Below, one piece after another: positions 55,301 to 64,000 of a stretch of DNA of 64,000 bases. The stretch's first letter is position 1. Each line of letters begins with the position of its first letter. The DNA comes from Trissonchulus latispiculum (Eukaryota; Nematoda; Enoplea; Enoplida; Ironidae). Below the pieces are notes generated by a model, which was not told where the DNA came from, did no database searches, and saw only the letters and a program-made list of their open reading frames with translations. The DNA lies in contig JASAND010021057.1 of assembly GCA_030248195.1 (NCBI GenBank), positions 1-64,000 of the forward strand, written 5' to 3'. A program made the translations under genes and the position numbers.

Positions 55301-58291
55301 ATTGTAAATTTTAGGTTCATAGTAGGAAATTTGTGCAGATGGTAAGTCTAAAGGTTAGGTTTCTGATGGTGTCTGTTTACAGCCATCGGCAAAAGTATTC
55401 AATAGTTACTGTTGGTTTTCTGCTAAAATATTAATTTTTAATTTAACGTCAAAATCCTATTAAACGGCGCCGACTCCACTAATCCGAAAAACAGCTAATT
55501 ATCATTCCTGAAATAGAAAATTTTGTATACAAATCATTATTAAATTATATTTCAGAAATTGAATAGGAGTACAGATGATGTTAAGATTGTGTTGAAATTG
55601 AGAATAAAAGAAGTCCTTGTCTGTATTTAAAATTGGTTGCTGGAAGCAATTTTTCTGTAACAATTTTTCTCTTAAAAGAGCACGCGAAAGGAGCCATCTT
55701 TTGGCTTTAGACTAACCGCCTTAAAATTATGAGTTTCAGGCACCCTCGTGTATGGTGAGGTTCCACTATACAGAATGTAGGTAGGTAGGTAGGTACAGTA
55801 CCTACCTACAATAAAACTTAGAAGTTGTGGTTTAGGATATCTTCGGTTTTGGACGTAAGATGTCACTTCCTTCCTATCGCAAAACAAAACTGTAGCACAA
55901 AACGCTCAACGCAAAACTGTAGAATCAGGCGTTCTTCAGAATTCCTGAACATTTCAGGAAAACTGTAGAATTTTGGTGAACTTTATTTATTATACAAATT
56001 TTCGGAAATTGTTATCTGACGAAATGCTCATAAGTCAGTCAGTACTAAAGAATTTACAATCTAAGGATAGAATTTCATATAATTGCAGCTATTCGCAACG
56101 AGTAACACTCCTTCTCCAGTCTCTTGCAATCTTTTGATTGATGGTTGCTTCTTCGGAGAATGCGTTACTACAAAAAAATTTTGAAGATATTTTCTGTGAA
56201 GCTTCAGTAAATCTTCTATGATCGACAGAGCAAAAGCCCTTTATTTCTTTTAAATTGTATTAGTTTTATCAATGAAATACTTATGTAATATTGCAAAACA
56301 TTTTCACTCAAATCGCCACGAAAATTTCAATTCAGACATAGCAGCAAGCAAGGTCTCTACAGTAAACCCCTGGTGAGATGTAAACAAGTGGCATATACTT
56401 GTTTGATAAGTGTAAAGAATTTCTTGTTAATCAGTTAAATGATGCTTGAAAATAATGAGTTTTACAATAATTTTAATGTTGCACTAAAGATTTTTATGGG
56501 AATCTAATTTTGACAGAAATTTGATAAGAAAATCAGACAATAAAAGACGGCAATCGTTTAAACCTAAATGGACTAGTTAAATTTAGTCGCAGTTCAAAAC
56601 GGCGCATGAGAATACAAAATCTAGCATGAGAATGCAAAATCTCACACGGCAAGGTTTATGTGAAATCCCAACTTGAGAAAATTCAAGAGATGAAGTTAAT
56701 TTTTGAACAAATCCTTAGCAGCTAAATGGTATGCTCTTACTTATGAGAGGCAAAGACACTAAAGAATTCTAAGGCTAGGATTACAAATAATCTCAAAACG
56801 TTCAAAGTAATACTTCAATAAAATAATTCAAAATTAGTATTAAGAAATTTCGCGTTTATACTAAGCATTAGTGATGGTCGCTGGATCTGTTCGGGCCACT
56901 TTTTGGACCGGATCTCCGGGTCACCGGGTCACCACAAGAGCTTTGAACGCTCTTGATCCGGTTTTTTTAATTTACTACAAATTTTAGAAATTTGTGGCTT
57001 AAAACGAAAATCTTAGATCTAATTTTAAGATGGTGTTCATACATATAATTTACAATTGTATCTATATGAGATCAATGCAGTTGAGACACTTAAAACTGGT
57101 TGGGTTGCAACAAAATAAGTTTTTACATAGTTGAGTAAACTGTAGCCTTTCAAAACTTATTGCAAGCCTATGTCGAGGAAAGAGAAAAACTTCCATTTAG
57201 AAAATGTTTTAACCGTTCTGATAAGAAGCTAAAGAAAATTATTTTCGTCAAAGTCAGGAGACATAAAAATATTTGAAACATTAATATAAACTGCCAAAGA
57301 ACAGGCCGTAGAAGTCAAATTTAGAGAAAATGTGCCGTCATTGCGGACACAGAATTGTCCGCACCGCATGGGGCCGCAGGTACCCGCGGCGATCCGCGGT
57401 TAACTACGCCCGAAGCCAAATCTGCTGACCAGATGACTCGGTGGCCCGGTGCATTCGCTGGTGGGGTGGTTGTGGTTTGGTCGGTCAGCCTTTATCATAC
57501 ATATACCAAGATCTGATAAAAAGCAGCCTGCCAACTGTCACACTTTCAGCATTCATGAATGAAAGAAAGCTATGTACCACCGCCCGAGCTCTCAAAAATC
57601 AGACACCTGGTAGAGATAGAGCCCGCGGTCTTTTGCTGAAAATGCAGGTGCTTTACCAAACTGATACGCAGCCGCCTGAGTAAACTGATCTGAAACCCAG
57701 CCCAAAGTGCACAACTTTCAATGTGCAAGTGCATCGTCAGCCTCATTAAAAATAAGGATGTTGTAGAATATACACTCTTGTTATCAGTTAACAACTGCTG
57801 TTTAGGTGTGGTTCCAAAATCGCCGGGCAAAATGGCGTCGTCAGGAGAAGATGGAAAGCAGCGCCTTGGCGGATCTTCCACCAGTCAGCCGCCCAGGTGG
57901 AATATTTACTACCTTTCCAACGACCAGTACAGCTGGCATGGGAGGACCCAATCCCTTTGAAATATGGAACTTCCTAGCTCCTCCGGTAACGGCCCAGCAA
58001 AATCCCAATGGAATCCTAAACGCCCTGTTCACAATGCCGTCGCCAGTATCGGCTGGAATTGGAGGACCTTCCTACAAAGCCTGTGATCTGCTGGAAATGG
58101 GAGCCCCATATGGTTCAACAACCGTTCCCCGAGCCGGTCCTCCACTGGGCCAGTCGCCTCAACAATCAGGGGGTGGTGGCATCTTTCAATTAACACCCGC
58201 CGCATATAACTTTTTTGGTCCGACTTCATACAATTTTCCATTGGAAACATCTGTGAGCCCTGAAAATGTAAAATCAGAAGAAGCTGCCTAA
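49300..58291 (+). CDS. Rx: Retinal homeobox (Rx/RAX-type) transcription factor, 3 exons, 278 aa
   Basis: A nuclear paired-like homeodomain protein. Exons 49300-49390, 52590-52849 and 57806-58291 join with GT-AG introns in phases 1 and 0. The homeodomain is residues 72-131: it starts [20 protein letters not shown], keeps the Rx-typical [16 protein letters not shown] and [20 protein letters not shown], and has Gln at homeodomain position 50. The second intron lies between homeodomain residues 46 and 47, the classic site in paired-class genes. HSINDILA (19-26) is the Rx octapeptide/eh1-like motif. The C-terminal 146 residues are Gly/Pro/Ser-rich and end without the OAR motif common in vertebrate RAX; VKSE near the end (272-275) fits a SUMO-site consensus. 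Start: ATG in AAGTCATGG. Rx genes act in eye and anterior neural development in animals; the role here is inferred. Confidence 0.92.
52590..52849 (+). CDS. Rx: Rx exon 2 (linker and homeodomain 1-46)
   Basis: Acceptor TACCTTTTAG before 52590; the first two bases complete the Ala codon split after exon 1. A basic Lys/Ser linker precedes the homeodomain. Donor GTTCAG|GTATGT. Confidence 0.93.
54167..54648. repeat. TTTCAG hexamer repeat with inverted end
   Basis: AGTTTCAGTTTCAGTTTC runs near 54182 and 54295; around 54590-54648 the motif appears inverted (GAAACTGAAACC). TGTTTCAGTAGAC on the left and GTGACTGAAACA on the right could be the ends of a small inverted-repeat element within Rx intron 2. 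Confidence 0.6.
54700..55160. repeat. Diverged copy of the CGTTAGCT dispersed repeat
   Basis: AAAATTTGCTGTGGGTATATG, GTCCGTTTTTC...CAGATTTTCGTTAGCTCAGTATAA and AATCGAAAAACTGAC run parallel to 19860-20170 and 60690-60980 inside the hAT copies. Confidence 0.6.
55771..55811. repeat. GTAG tetranucleotide hairpin
   Basis: GTAGGTAGGTAGGTAGGTAC followed directly by AGTACCTACCTAC: a tetranucleotide repeat that folds back on itself. Confidence 0.85.
56868..57440. other. GC-rich patch in Rx intron 2, probably repeat
   Basis: CGGATCTCCGGGTCACCGGGTCACC near 56910 and CCGCAGGTACCCGCGGCGATC near 57373 recall the subterminal repeats of the hAT families, but no inverted ends or target duplication were found. 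Confidence 0.35.
57440..57690 (-). mobile_element. tRNA-derived SINE, candidate
   Basis: On the minus strand 57680-57607 reads like a decayed tRNA 5' portion: A-box-like TATCAGTTTGGTAAAGC, a CTGC-TTTTCAGCAAAAG anticodon-arm-like stretch, and a B-box-like CGCGGGCTCTATCTC (two changes from GGGTTCGATCTC). Non-tRNA sequence follows to about 57440. It ends roughly 115 bp before the acceptor of Rx exon 3. Confidence 0.5.
57806..58291 (+). CDS. Rx: Rx exon 3 (homeodomain recognition helix and C-terminus)
   Basis: Acceptor CTGCTGTTTAG before 57806; starts [15 protein letters not shown] and runs 161 codons to TAA. The tail contains [18 protein letters not shown] and ends in a KSEEAA peptide. Confidence 0.94.
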   Translation: MWFQNRRAKWRRQEKMESSALADLPPVSRPGGIFTTFPTTSTAGMGGPNPFEIWNFLAPPVTAQQNPNGILNALFTMPSPVSAGIGGPSYKACDLLEMGAPYGSTTVPRAGPPLGQSPQQSGGGGIFQLTPAAYNFFGPTSYNFPLETSVSPENVKSEEAA

Positions 58292-58460
58292 ATGGAGTAT
58301 ATAAATATAAATAGACTAAATTATCGCATGACTCCGTGTTTATGTAGTATATGTATATTAAGACAATATCATTAATAGTATTTATATGTTAACGCAGGTT
58401 TGGGTTGTGTATATAGAACGATCTATTGTGTCCACGTCAAGTGTCAGCATCAAATTTGTA

Positions 58461-59614
58461 TAGTAGATTCGCCCAATCTGCGTCATACCCCAAAGTGCGT
58501 CACTCAGACGTTTAAAGTTATCTGGTGCGCTACAAAATGAAAGATATCCTAAAGTTTTTACATTTCTGAGCAGGTCTATTCAAGCTCTATGCAATGGTGT
58601 AAAAATTATTTGCTAAAAAGTTTTTAACCGTGCACAATTCTACAAAGTTCACTATACTTTGAATAAAACACCCGTTGTCCGCCAAATTTTAAGCAATGTC
58701 CCGAGTTCAGTTTTATGCACCTAACAATCTTAATACTTAACAACATTTAATGTGTCAGCTATCAATTGTTCGTTATAATCTGCTGATTCCAAAAATATAA
58801 ACAATTCCGGATTTCACCGTACTGGAACTGAGAAATTTCGATTTTACTGGAACCACTGATCAGTGCCTAAAGTACGTCGCTCTAAATTAACTTATTGCGC
58901 AAATATCCCTAATGTGCGTTCGTATCTTTTACATGTAAATTTGCTTCAAATAAATGCAAATACTGGCTTTATAACTTAACCTAAGACAAAACTAAGTGCA
59001 AAAACACAATTCTAGGAATAATTCGGAACAATCTGATACCAAATTTTCTGTTTTTATTGCATTTTATTTTTTTAGTAAAAGTCGTTGTTTCCTGCTTTAA
59101 ATCATAAAATTACATTTTAGTAATTGTTATAGTTTAATTTGCAACCCAAATTCGCTTTAAACAACAAAGTACTGGCATTTTAACAAATGTTTCGAAGATC
59201 ACAGATTTTATTGATTTTGATATATATTGTTTATATACAAGCCAACTACCATATAAAAAAATTTTCGTAGCATAAAATTGTCGGAAACAGGTGTTATTGC
59301 ATCTCAAAGTTTGGTTTTCTAATGCAAATCATAGCAACTTTGAAATGACGCACTTTAGGACGCGTCCGACGCACTTTAGGGAATGAACTTCTCACAGCGA
59401 AAAACTGCATTTTATAGCATAAAAATGGCTATAACTTACAATTGACTTTAACTAATACCGTCAAATTTTACAGAAATGTAGAAGCAGAGGTACTTGAGTG
59501 AGACGACTGTAAAGTTTTATGTTATGAAATTTCGCCATTCAAAAGTTACAGATTTTCAAAGTGACCACTCATTTTGCGTAGACAAAAGGTGACGCAGATT
59601 GGGCGCATCTACTA
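58461..59614. mobile_element. TA-flanked inverted-repeat element just 3' of Rx (1,154 bp)
   Basis: Inverted ends TAGTAGATTCGCCCAATCTG and CAGATTGGGCGCATCTACTA, each next to TA (Tc/mariner-type target). Internal copies of the TGACGCACTTTAGG box occur near 58488, 58868, 59345 and 59368. It starts 169 bp after the Rx stop codon and contains AATAAA at 58662, the first canonical polyadenylation hexamer I see downstream of Rx on the plus strand. Confidence 0.75.
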
Positions 59615-59616
59615 TA

Positions 59617-60501
59617 CTAAACCATTATACTCAGTTGCTTTGAAAATTAGAAATAGTTGTATTAGTCAGATTTTGCATGACCACGGGTGTTTATGGGAAC
59701 GGATTGGGATTACATCTACCTAGTGTTTGAGGCCGGTCGGCTGGGATACAAATCACCAATCAGAAATTTACAAAATAGAGCAACTAGCTTAAAATGGACT
59801 CCAAATCTAGTTTTGCTAATTTTTTATGCTATGCTGTGCCATGTTTATAAGATAAAATAAATATCTTAGCAGTTATAATAACTGCACTGCAAACTGCTCT
59901 AGGCCAGTAGCCGGCCGGTGTCGTATACTATTTTGTCACCTATGCTAAAATGTCACCTCAGCTAATTTTTCGCAGAAAAGGCTCGTTACTTTTCAAATCT
60001 CGTTATTTTTAATGGCATTGGATAGCTCTTGCAAAGACGATTGTTTTGATATAAAATAATGTGGTAATTAAGCTAATTATAGCTGCTAATTACCACTTAA
60101 AATTAACATATATAGGAAATTTTCAAATTTTAGGTGAAACCTATCATGTTGTATATCATTCTAAAGCTCTTGACGAGGCGGAGTTAATGAGCTAACAATT
60201 AATGCGCCTGTCTTACTATTGTGTGAAAGTTTAAGACCAAATTGTTTCAGCAAGTTCTAATCATGTGCAGGTTGCTCCGGTGTCGTGTACGTGGGTTTAG
60301 GCACAGAACTGGAAGCGCCCGGAACGGTATTAGTTACCGGTCTAACGAGCGCACCGGGCCAGCGGGCTTCACGTGGGAGACTGGGGCTAGTATAGGTGGC
60401 TAGCGCTGACCCAGGCATTTTACCGGGACCTAGTAACGGACTCGGGATCCGGGCAGCACCGAGCGCGGGCTACTGAAACCGTACTCGGACATGGTAGCGA
60501 G
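59617..60501. other. Spacer, turning GC-rich at 60.29 kb
   Basis: No gene seen. 60290-60500 is clearly more GC-rich than the surroundings and continues after hAT copy 2 at 62257-62340, so that element was inserted in a GC-rich repeat or unknown sequence. Confidence 0.4.
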
Positions 60502-62256
60502 TAGGCATGGGCACGGGTAGTCGGGTACCCGACGGGTACCCGGGTACCCGAAAATTTTCGGGTACCCGGGTCCTGCTTCGGGTACCCGATATCCAGTTAA
60601 AACCGGAAAAAACCGGATAAAACTGGGACTTTCCAGTTTACCCCCCTCCTCCCACAACACTCAAAAATTTTAAAACTTGACGAATCGAGCTAAAATTTGG
60701 TAGGGGTATGTATTCAACCATCCAGAGCTCACATATTGCAAAGTTTTTCATTAAGCGAAATTCTATATTTTCTCCATTTTAAACGGAGACAAAGGGAACC
60801 GTAAAAGTTTTGACCCCTATTTTGCTGAACAGTTGCATATAGAAATTTTTGGGGACCAGAACAATAATCTGAAATCAGTTTTTCGATTCGGTTTTCCGTT
60901 AGCTCCGTATAAGTTCACTTTTGAAGCTTACAAAGATTAGCTCATACATATGCAGAACAAACAAAGCTCAGAATAAAAAACTTATTTTAAATTTGTGTTC
61001 TGTGTCCCCGATAACTCCGATAATTTTTGAGTGGTGGAGGGGTAAATCGTAAAGATCCACGGATTGTTGCAGAACAAGTTTAAGCTGAAGTTTACTGTGA
61101 GTTGTGACAATATTGAATATTGCTTGACCAATTTCCCACAGCAGATATCATGACTTCAGAACGTTACCTAATTGTAATGAGCATAAAAATGGGTCTGAAC
61201 TTTCATAAATCAGTCCAGTCATTGAAAGTGATGATTTTAGTCAAATTTTTTGAGGAACCATAACCGATTGCAAGTCGGAACTACGGGTACTTGCTTGCTT
61301 CTTTGACATATTGGCTGCTTAAATAGTTTGGAAAGACAAAATCTATCGAGCACGAGCAAATAATGCATTCGATACATTGACCAGGTATGAGCCCTTCTAT
61401 GGGACTGAGAAAACTCGATATTCGGATCTCGCAACTTTCCTTTCTTTACGGCCTTTCCGCGAAAGTAAGCTGAACTAAAAAAAGTTAATTTGAACTCGGC
61501 CTTTAACTCTACTCTACTCTTTTCTAGTCTAGACTAATGCACCTTTCAAACAGATCGTCCATTTTCATAAAATCTTAATGATACAATATTCTGCCAGTTT
61601 TTGATTAGTGGTTTTGTAACATAATTGCACTACTACTTTTGATAAATTTAACATTCTTGAAAACAGAAATTCTAAAAATATTTTTTAAAATCGTGGTGAA
61701 CACATATTTCTTGATTCTAAGCAAGTTTGGGAATTGCATCCTCAAGGTAACTTGTTTAGGTAAAGTTTATATTAAAATTTAACAATATTCCAATGGAATT
61801 TTTGTAAATCAGTCGTCAGTCTTCATTCCAAATTCAGCTGACCTCTTTTTCACCAGAAAATATTTTATTACTATACGTATATCAAACAGTAGCTTAAGCA
61901 AAAGCTAACTAAAGCGAAAACTGTACAGATTTTTACAATTCTATTGAATTGTGTAATAGTTTGAGTCCATTGTCACAGTGGGACTGCAAACATTTTTATT
62001 ATGGTACCAAATATATACCAACACTTTTCGGCATCAGTCATTCTGCAAGTTAAATTTATAAAAGAATTAAGCTGAAATGTGCCAAAAAATTGTTTTATTT
62101 TAATTGCAAACAAAAAATAAGCATTAAAATGGCAATTTTGTTTCCGGGTGCCCGACAACTGCTCGGGTACCCGGGTAGCGCTGCAATTACCCGACATAGG
62201 GCGTCGGGTAGTGCCGGGTACCCGGGTCCAATTTTTTGGACCCGTGCCCATGCCTA
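60502..62256. mobile_element. hAT-type non-autonomous element, copy 2 (1,755 bp)
   Basis: Perfect 17-bp ends TAGGCATGGGCACGGGT and their inverse; 8-bp target duplication GTAGCGAG on both sides (60494-60501, 62257-62264). CGGGTACCCG palindromes cluster inside each end. Nearly colinear with copy 1 but without its 380-bp purine-rich block. No coding sequence. Confidence 0.92.
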
Positions 62257-62520
62257 GTAGCGAGCGCCGGACTTAGTATAGGGCCCTAGAGTCCGGCCGA
62301 ACCAGGCCCGGCACGGTCCAATTCTTATCGGAACAATCCTAAAACTGTGGCCCTACAGTCAATCAGCGACTACGCCAAGCTAGCTTGACACAAAAGTGCA
62401 AATCCTATTACGACCGACATACAGTGTCCAGACATCTACTTATAAAACGTCCAGTCAATTTCCACTAACAAGCGCCAGCATATATATGGCCGGTTAACAA
62501 CACTACTAGTCAGTCGGTAT

Positions 62521-63601
62521 CAGAGATGAAACCGGGTCACTATTTGCTGACCCGGTGACCCGGTCAACCCCTGACCCGGTGACCCGGTATTTATGAAAAT
62601 TCAGGTTTAAGCTTAGAAAAATTAAAAATACTTATATTGGGGTGCGGTGAGTGTTTTTGCTCTTTTTGGACATTTTTGCTGTCTATAATAAATAGTTGGG
62701 CAAACTTTTTGATTCTTTAAAGTAACTTAGTAAAATATATAACGCAAGTAAGCCGAAAAAGATCAAAACTGATTTGCACAATTTCGTACTCAATGTGATG
62801 TGAAGTCAACTACATAACTTTTCTGATCAGACGAATTCATCTTCATCAAAGTCATCACATCTAATTCTAATCATAGAGCTTAACATAACATAGCACTTTT
62901 GTGTTTAACATTATATACTTTAGCAAAATATTTTATTTGGTTGAGGGTTTTACTCATCGGAGATTCTTTGGAAATATTCTTAGTTATACTAGGATTCAGA
63001 CAATATATATTCTATAAACTAATCAAACAAAACTTCATTAGTTCCCAAAGATAACCAGCCATAACGAGCCATAACAATTAGAAAAATGCAAAGCAAAACT
63101 CAGAATCTGTACACCTTGTTTTGCTGAGATTTTACTTCTTATCGAGATATGAAACACACAATCTGAGCCCCTCCCTCCAAAAATGATAGCATCGGCGAAA
63201 TATCGCTTACGGTAGATGGCGCATGGAAAATTTTTTATTTTAAAATAAAGATTTCGGTCTCTCAGGGACCATGCAATAATTTTCATGTTCTAGTTGAGAT
63301 TCAACGCAATCATTGTAGTTTCAAACCTAGATCTAAGCTTGGCAGGACATTACAAATATTATGAGGACTCTACAGCTACAAGCATTTAAAAAACTACATA
63401 ATTAAGTTAAGAATATTCCTATTGCTAGTTTTTGAATAATTATTGAAGTTTTCAGGTGGTAGAAACTGGTAAAAATTCTGAAACATAATGCTTTAACAGC
63501 ATAAAAATTCCCCAATCAAAAATACCGGGTCAGAGCTCCTGACCTGGTGACCCGGTCCGTATAGTGACCTGAACTGACCCGGTGACCCGGTTTCATCTCT
63601 G
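62521..63601. mobile_element. Second hAT-type family, non-autonomous (1,081 bp)
   Basis: Ends CAGAGATGAAACCGGGTCA and TGACCCGGTTTCATCTCTG are perfect inverses; GTCGGTAT is duplicated on both sides (62513-62520, 63602-63609). Several GACCCGGTGACCCGG boxes lie within 80 bp of each end. No transposase. Confidence 0.92.
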
Positions 63602-63609
63602 GTCGGTAT

Positions 63610-64000
63610 CACACGCTCACGACAACACGGCAAATTTTGAAACCAACTAAACACGAAAGTACAGAAGCCCTACTTTAGCAGTCCCTACTTTTCTTCATAA
63701 CTTGAACTACCACGCGCATTTATTAGACAAATAAAACAACCAGCAACAACAATGTTACATCACACCAAATACACAATGTTATTCAACTGCCGAAGCAAAA
63801 AATTTAACGTTTGGATGAAGGGATAGTTACTTAGTTAGCTGGCTGGCCGTTCAGTCTGGATCAGTCTGTCTTACCCGTTCGAGCTTGCATCTGTTGCCTC
63901 TGAATTGTTCGACTATTATATAAATCAAGTGGATGCTTTTTCCGGGTTAAAGAATTGCCCAGCCAGAAACGATCAGAGGTCTAAAATTTCGGCACGTCAA
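63610..64000. other. Right edge, no feature recognised
   Basis: AT-rich sequence with no exon or element end identified. Confidence 0.4.

Noticed and set aside
1..64000. CRISPR-like arrays or prokaryotic defence genes
   Set aside because: The repeats are minisatellites without unique spacers, and the gene structures are intron-containing animal genes.

Overview
The window looks like nuclear DNA of a non-vertebrate animal: AT-rich, very repeat-rich, with GT-AG introns of several kilobases and two recognisable multi-exon animal genes. No rRNA, intact tRNA, CRISPR or prokaryotic-style operon was seen. The species cannot be named from the sequence.

The minus strand from about 29.1 kb to 8.5 kb carries the front half of an ionotropic glutamate receptor (iGluR) gene. 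I assembled 13 short exons by hand (25 to 275 nt, about 1.64 kb of coding sequence spread over 20.6 kb). They run in the family's order: ten exons of amino-terminal domain, the linker, ligand-binding lobe S1, and membrane segment M1. Intron phases agree at every junction. The first exon and everything after M1 (pore, M3, S2, M4) were not found; the 3' part should lie left of the window or is lost. The plus strand from 49.3 to 58.3 kb carries a complete three-exon Rx/RAX-type paired-like homeobox gene (278 codons) with an N-terminal octapeptide-like motif and no visible OAR motif.

Almost everything else is repeat. From left to right: a broken BEL/Pao gag-protease fragment (1-0.9 kb); a 79-bp minisatellite (1.4-3.8 kb) followed by a 25-bp one (4.0-4.7 kb); a 69-bp minisatellite with a 690-bp higher-order period, open on both strands (5.7-7.7 kb); and foldback or terminal-inverted-repeat elements inside iGluR introns (9.1-9.8, 11.9-14.6 with a nested hAT-like copy, 15.2-16.5 with a nested foldback). 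Next come a hAT-type element (19.3-21.4 kb) and a decayed Ty3/gypsy retrotransposon with 149-bp LTRs (22.6-27.0 kb), both in one 9.1-kb iGluR intron. Between the two genes lie a Tc/mariner-like MITE (34.1 kb), a G-run-rich stretch (37.2 kb), a long inverted-repeat element with a nested CTCGAG element (38.2-39.9 kb), a dense block of short perfect hairpins (42.2-46.3 kb) and a TTAA-flanked element (46.9-47.9 kb). Around the homeobox gene are a TTTCAG repeat and a tRNA-like SINE in intron 2, and a TA-flanked element just past the stop (58.5-59.6 kb). The right end has a second copy of the hAT family (60.5-62.3 kb) and a different hAT family (62.5-63.6 kb).

The best-supported new content is the hand-assembled iGluR gene, the three hAT insertions with exact 8-bp target duplications, and the unexplained hairpin block at 42-46 kb.
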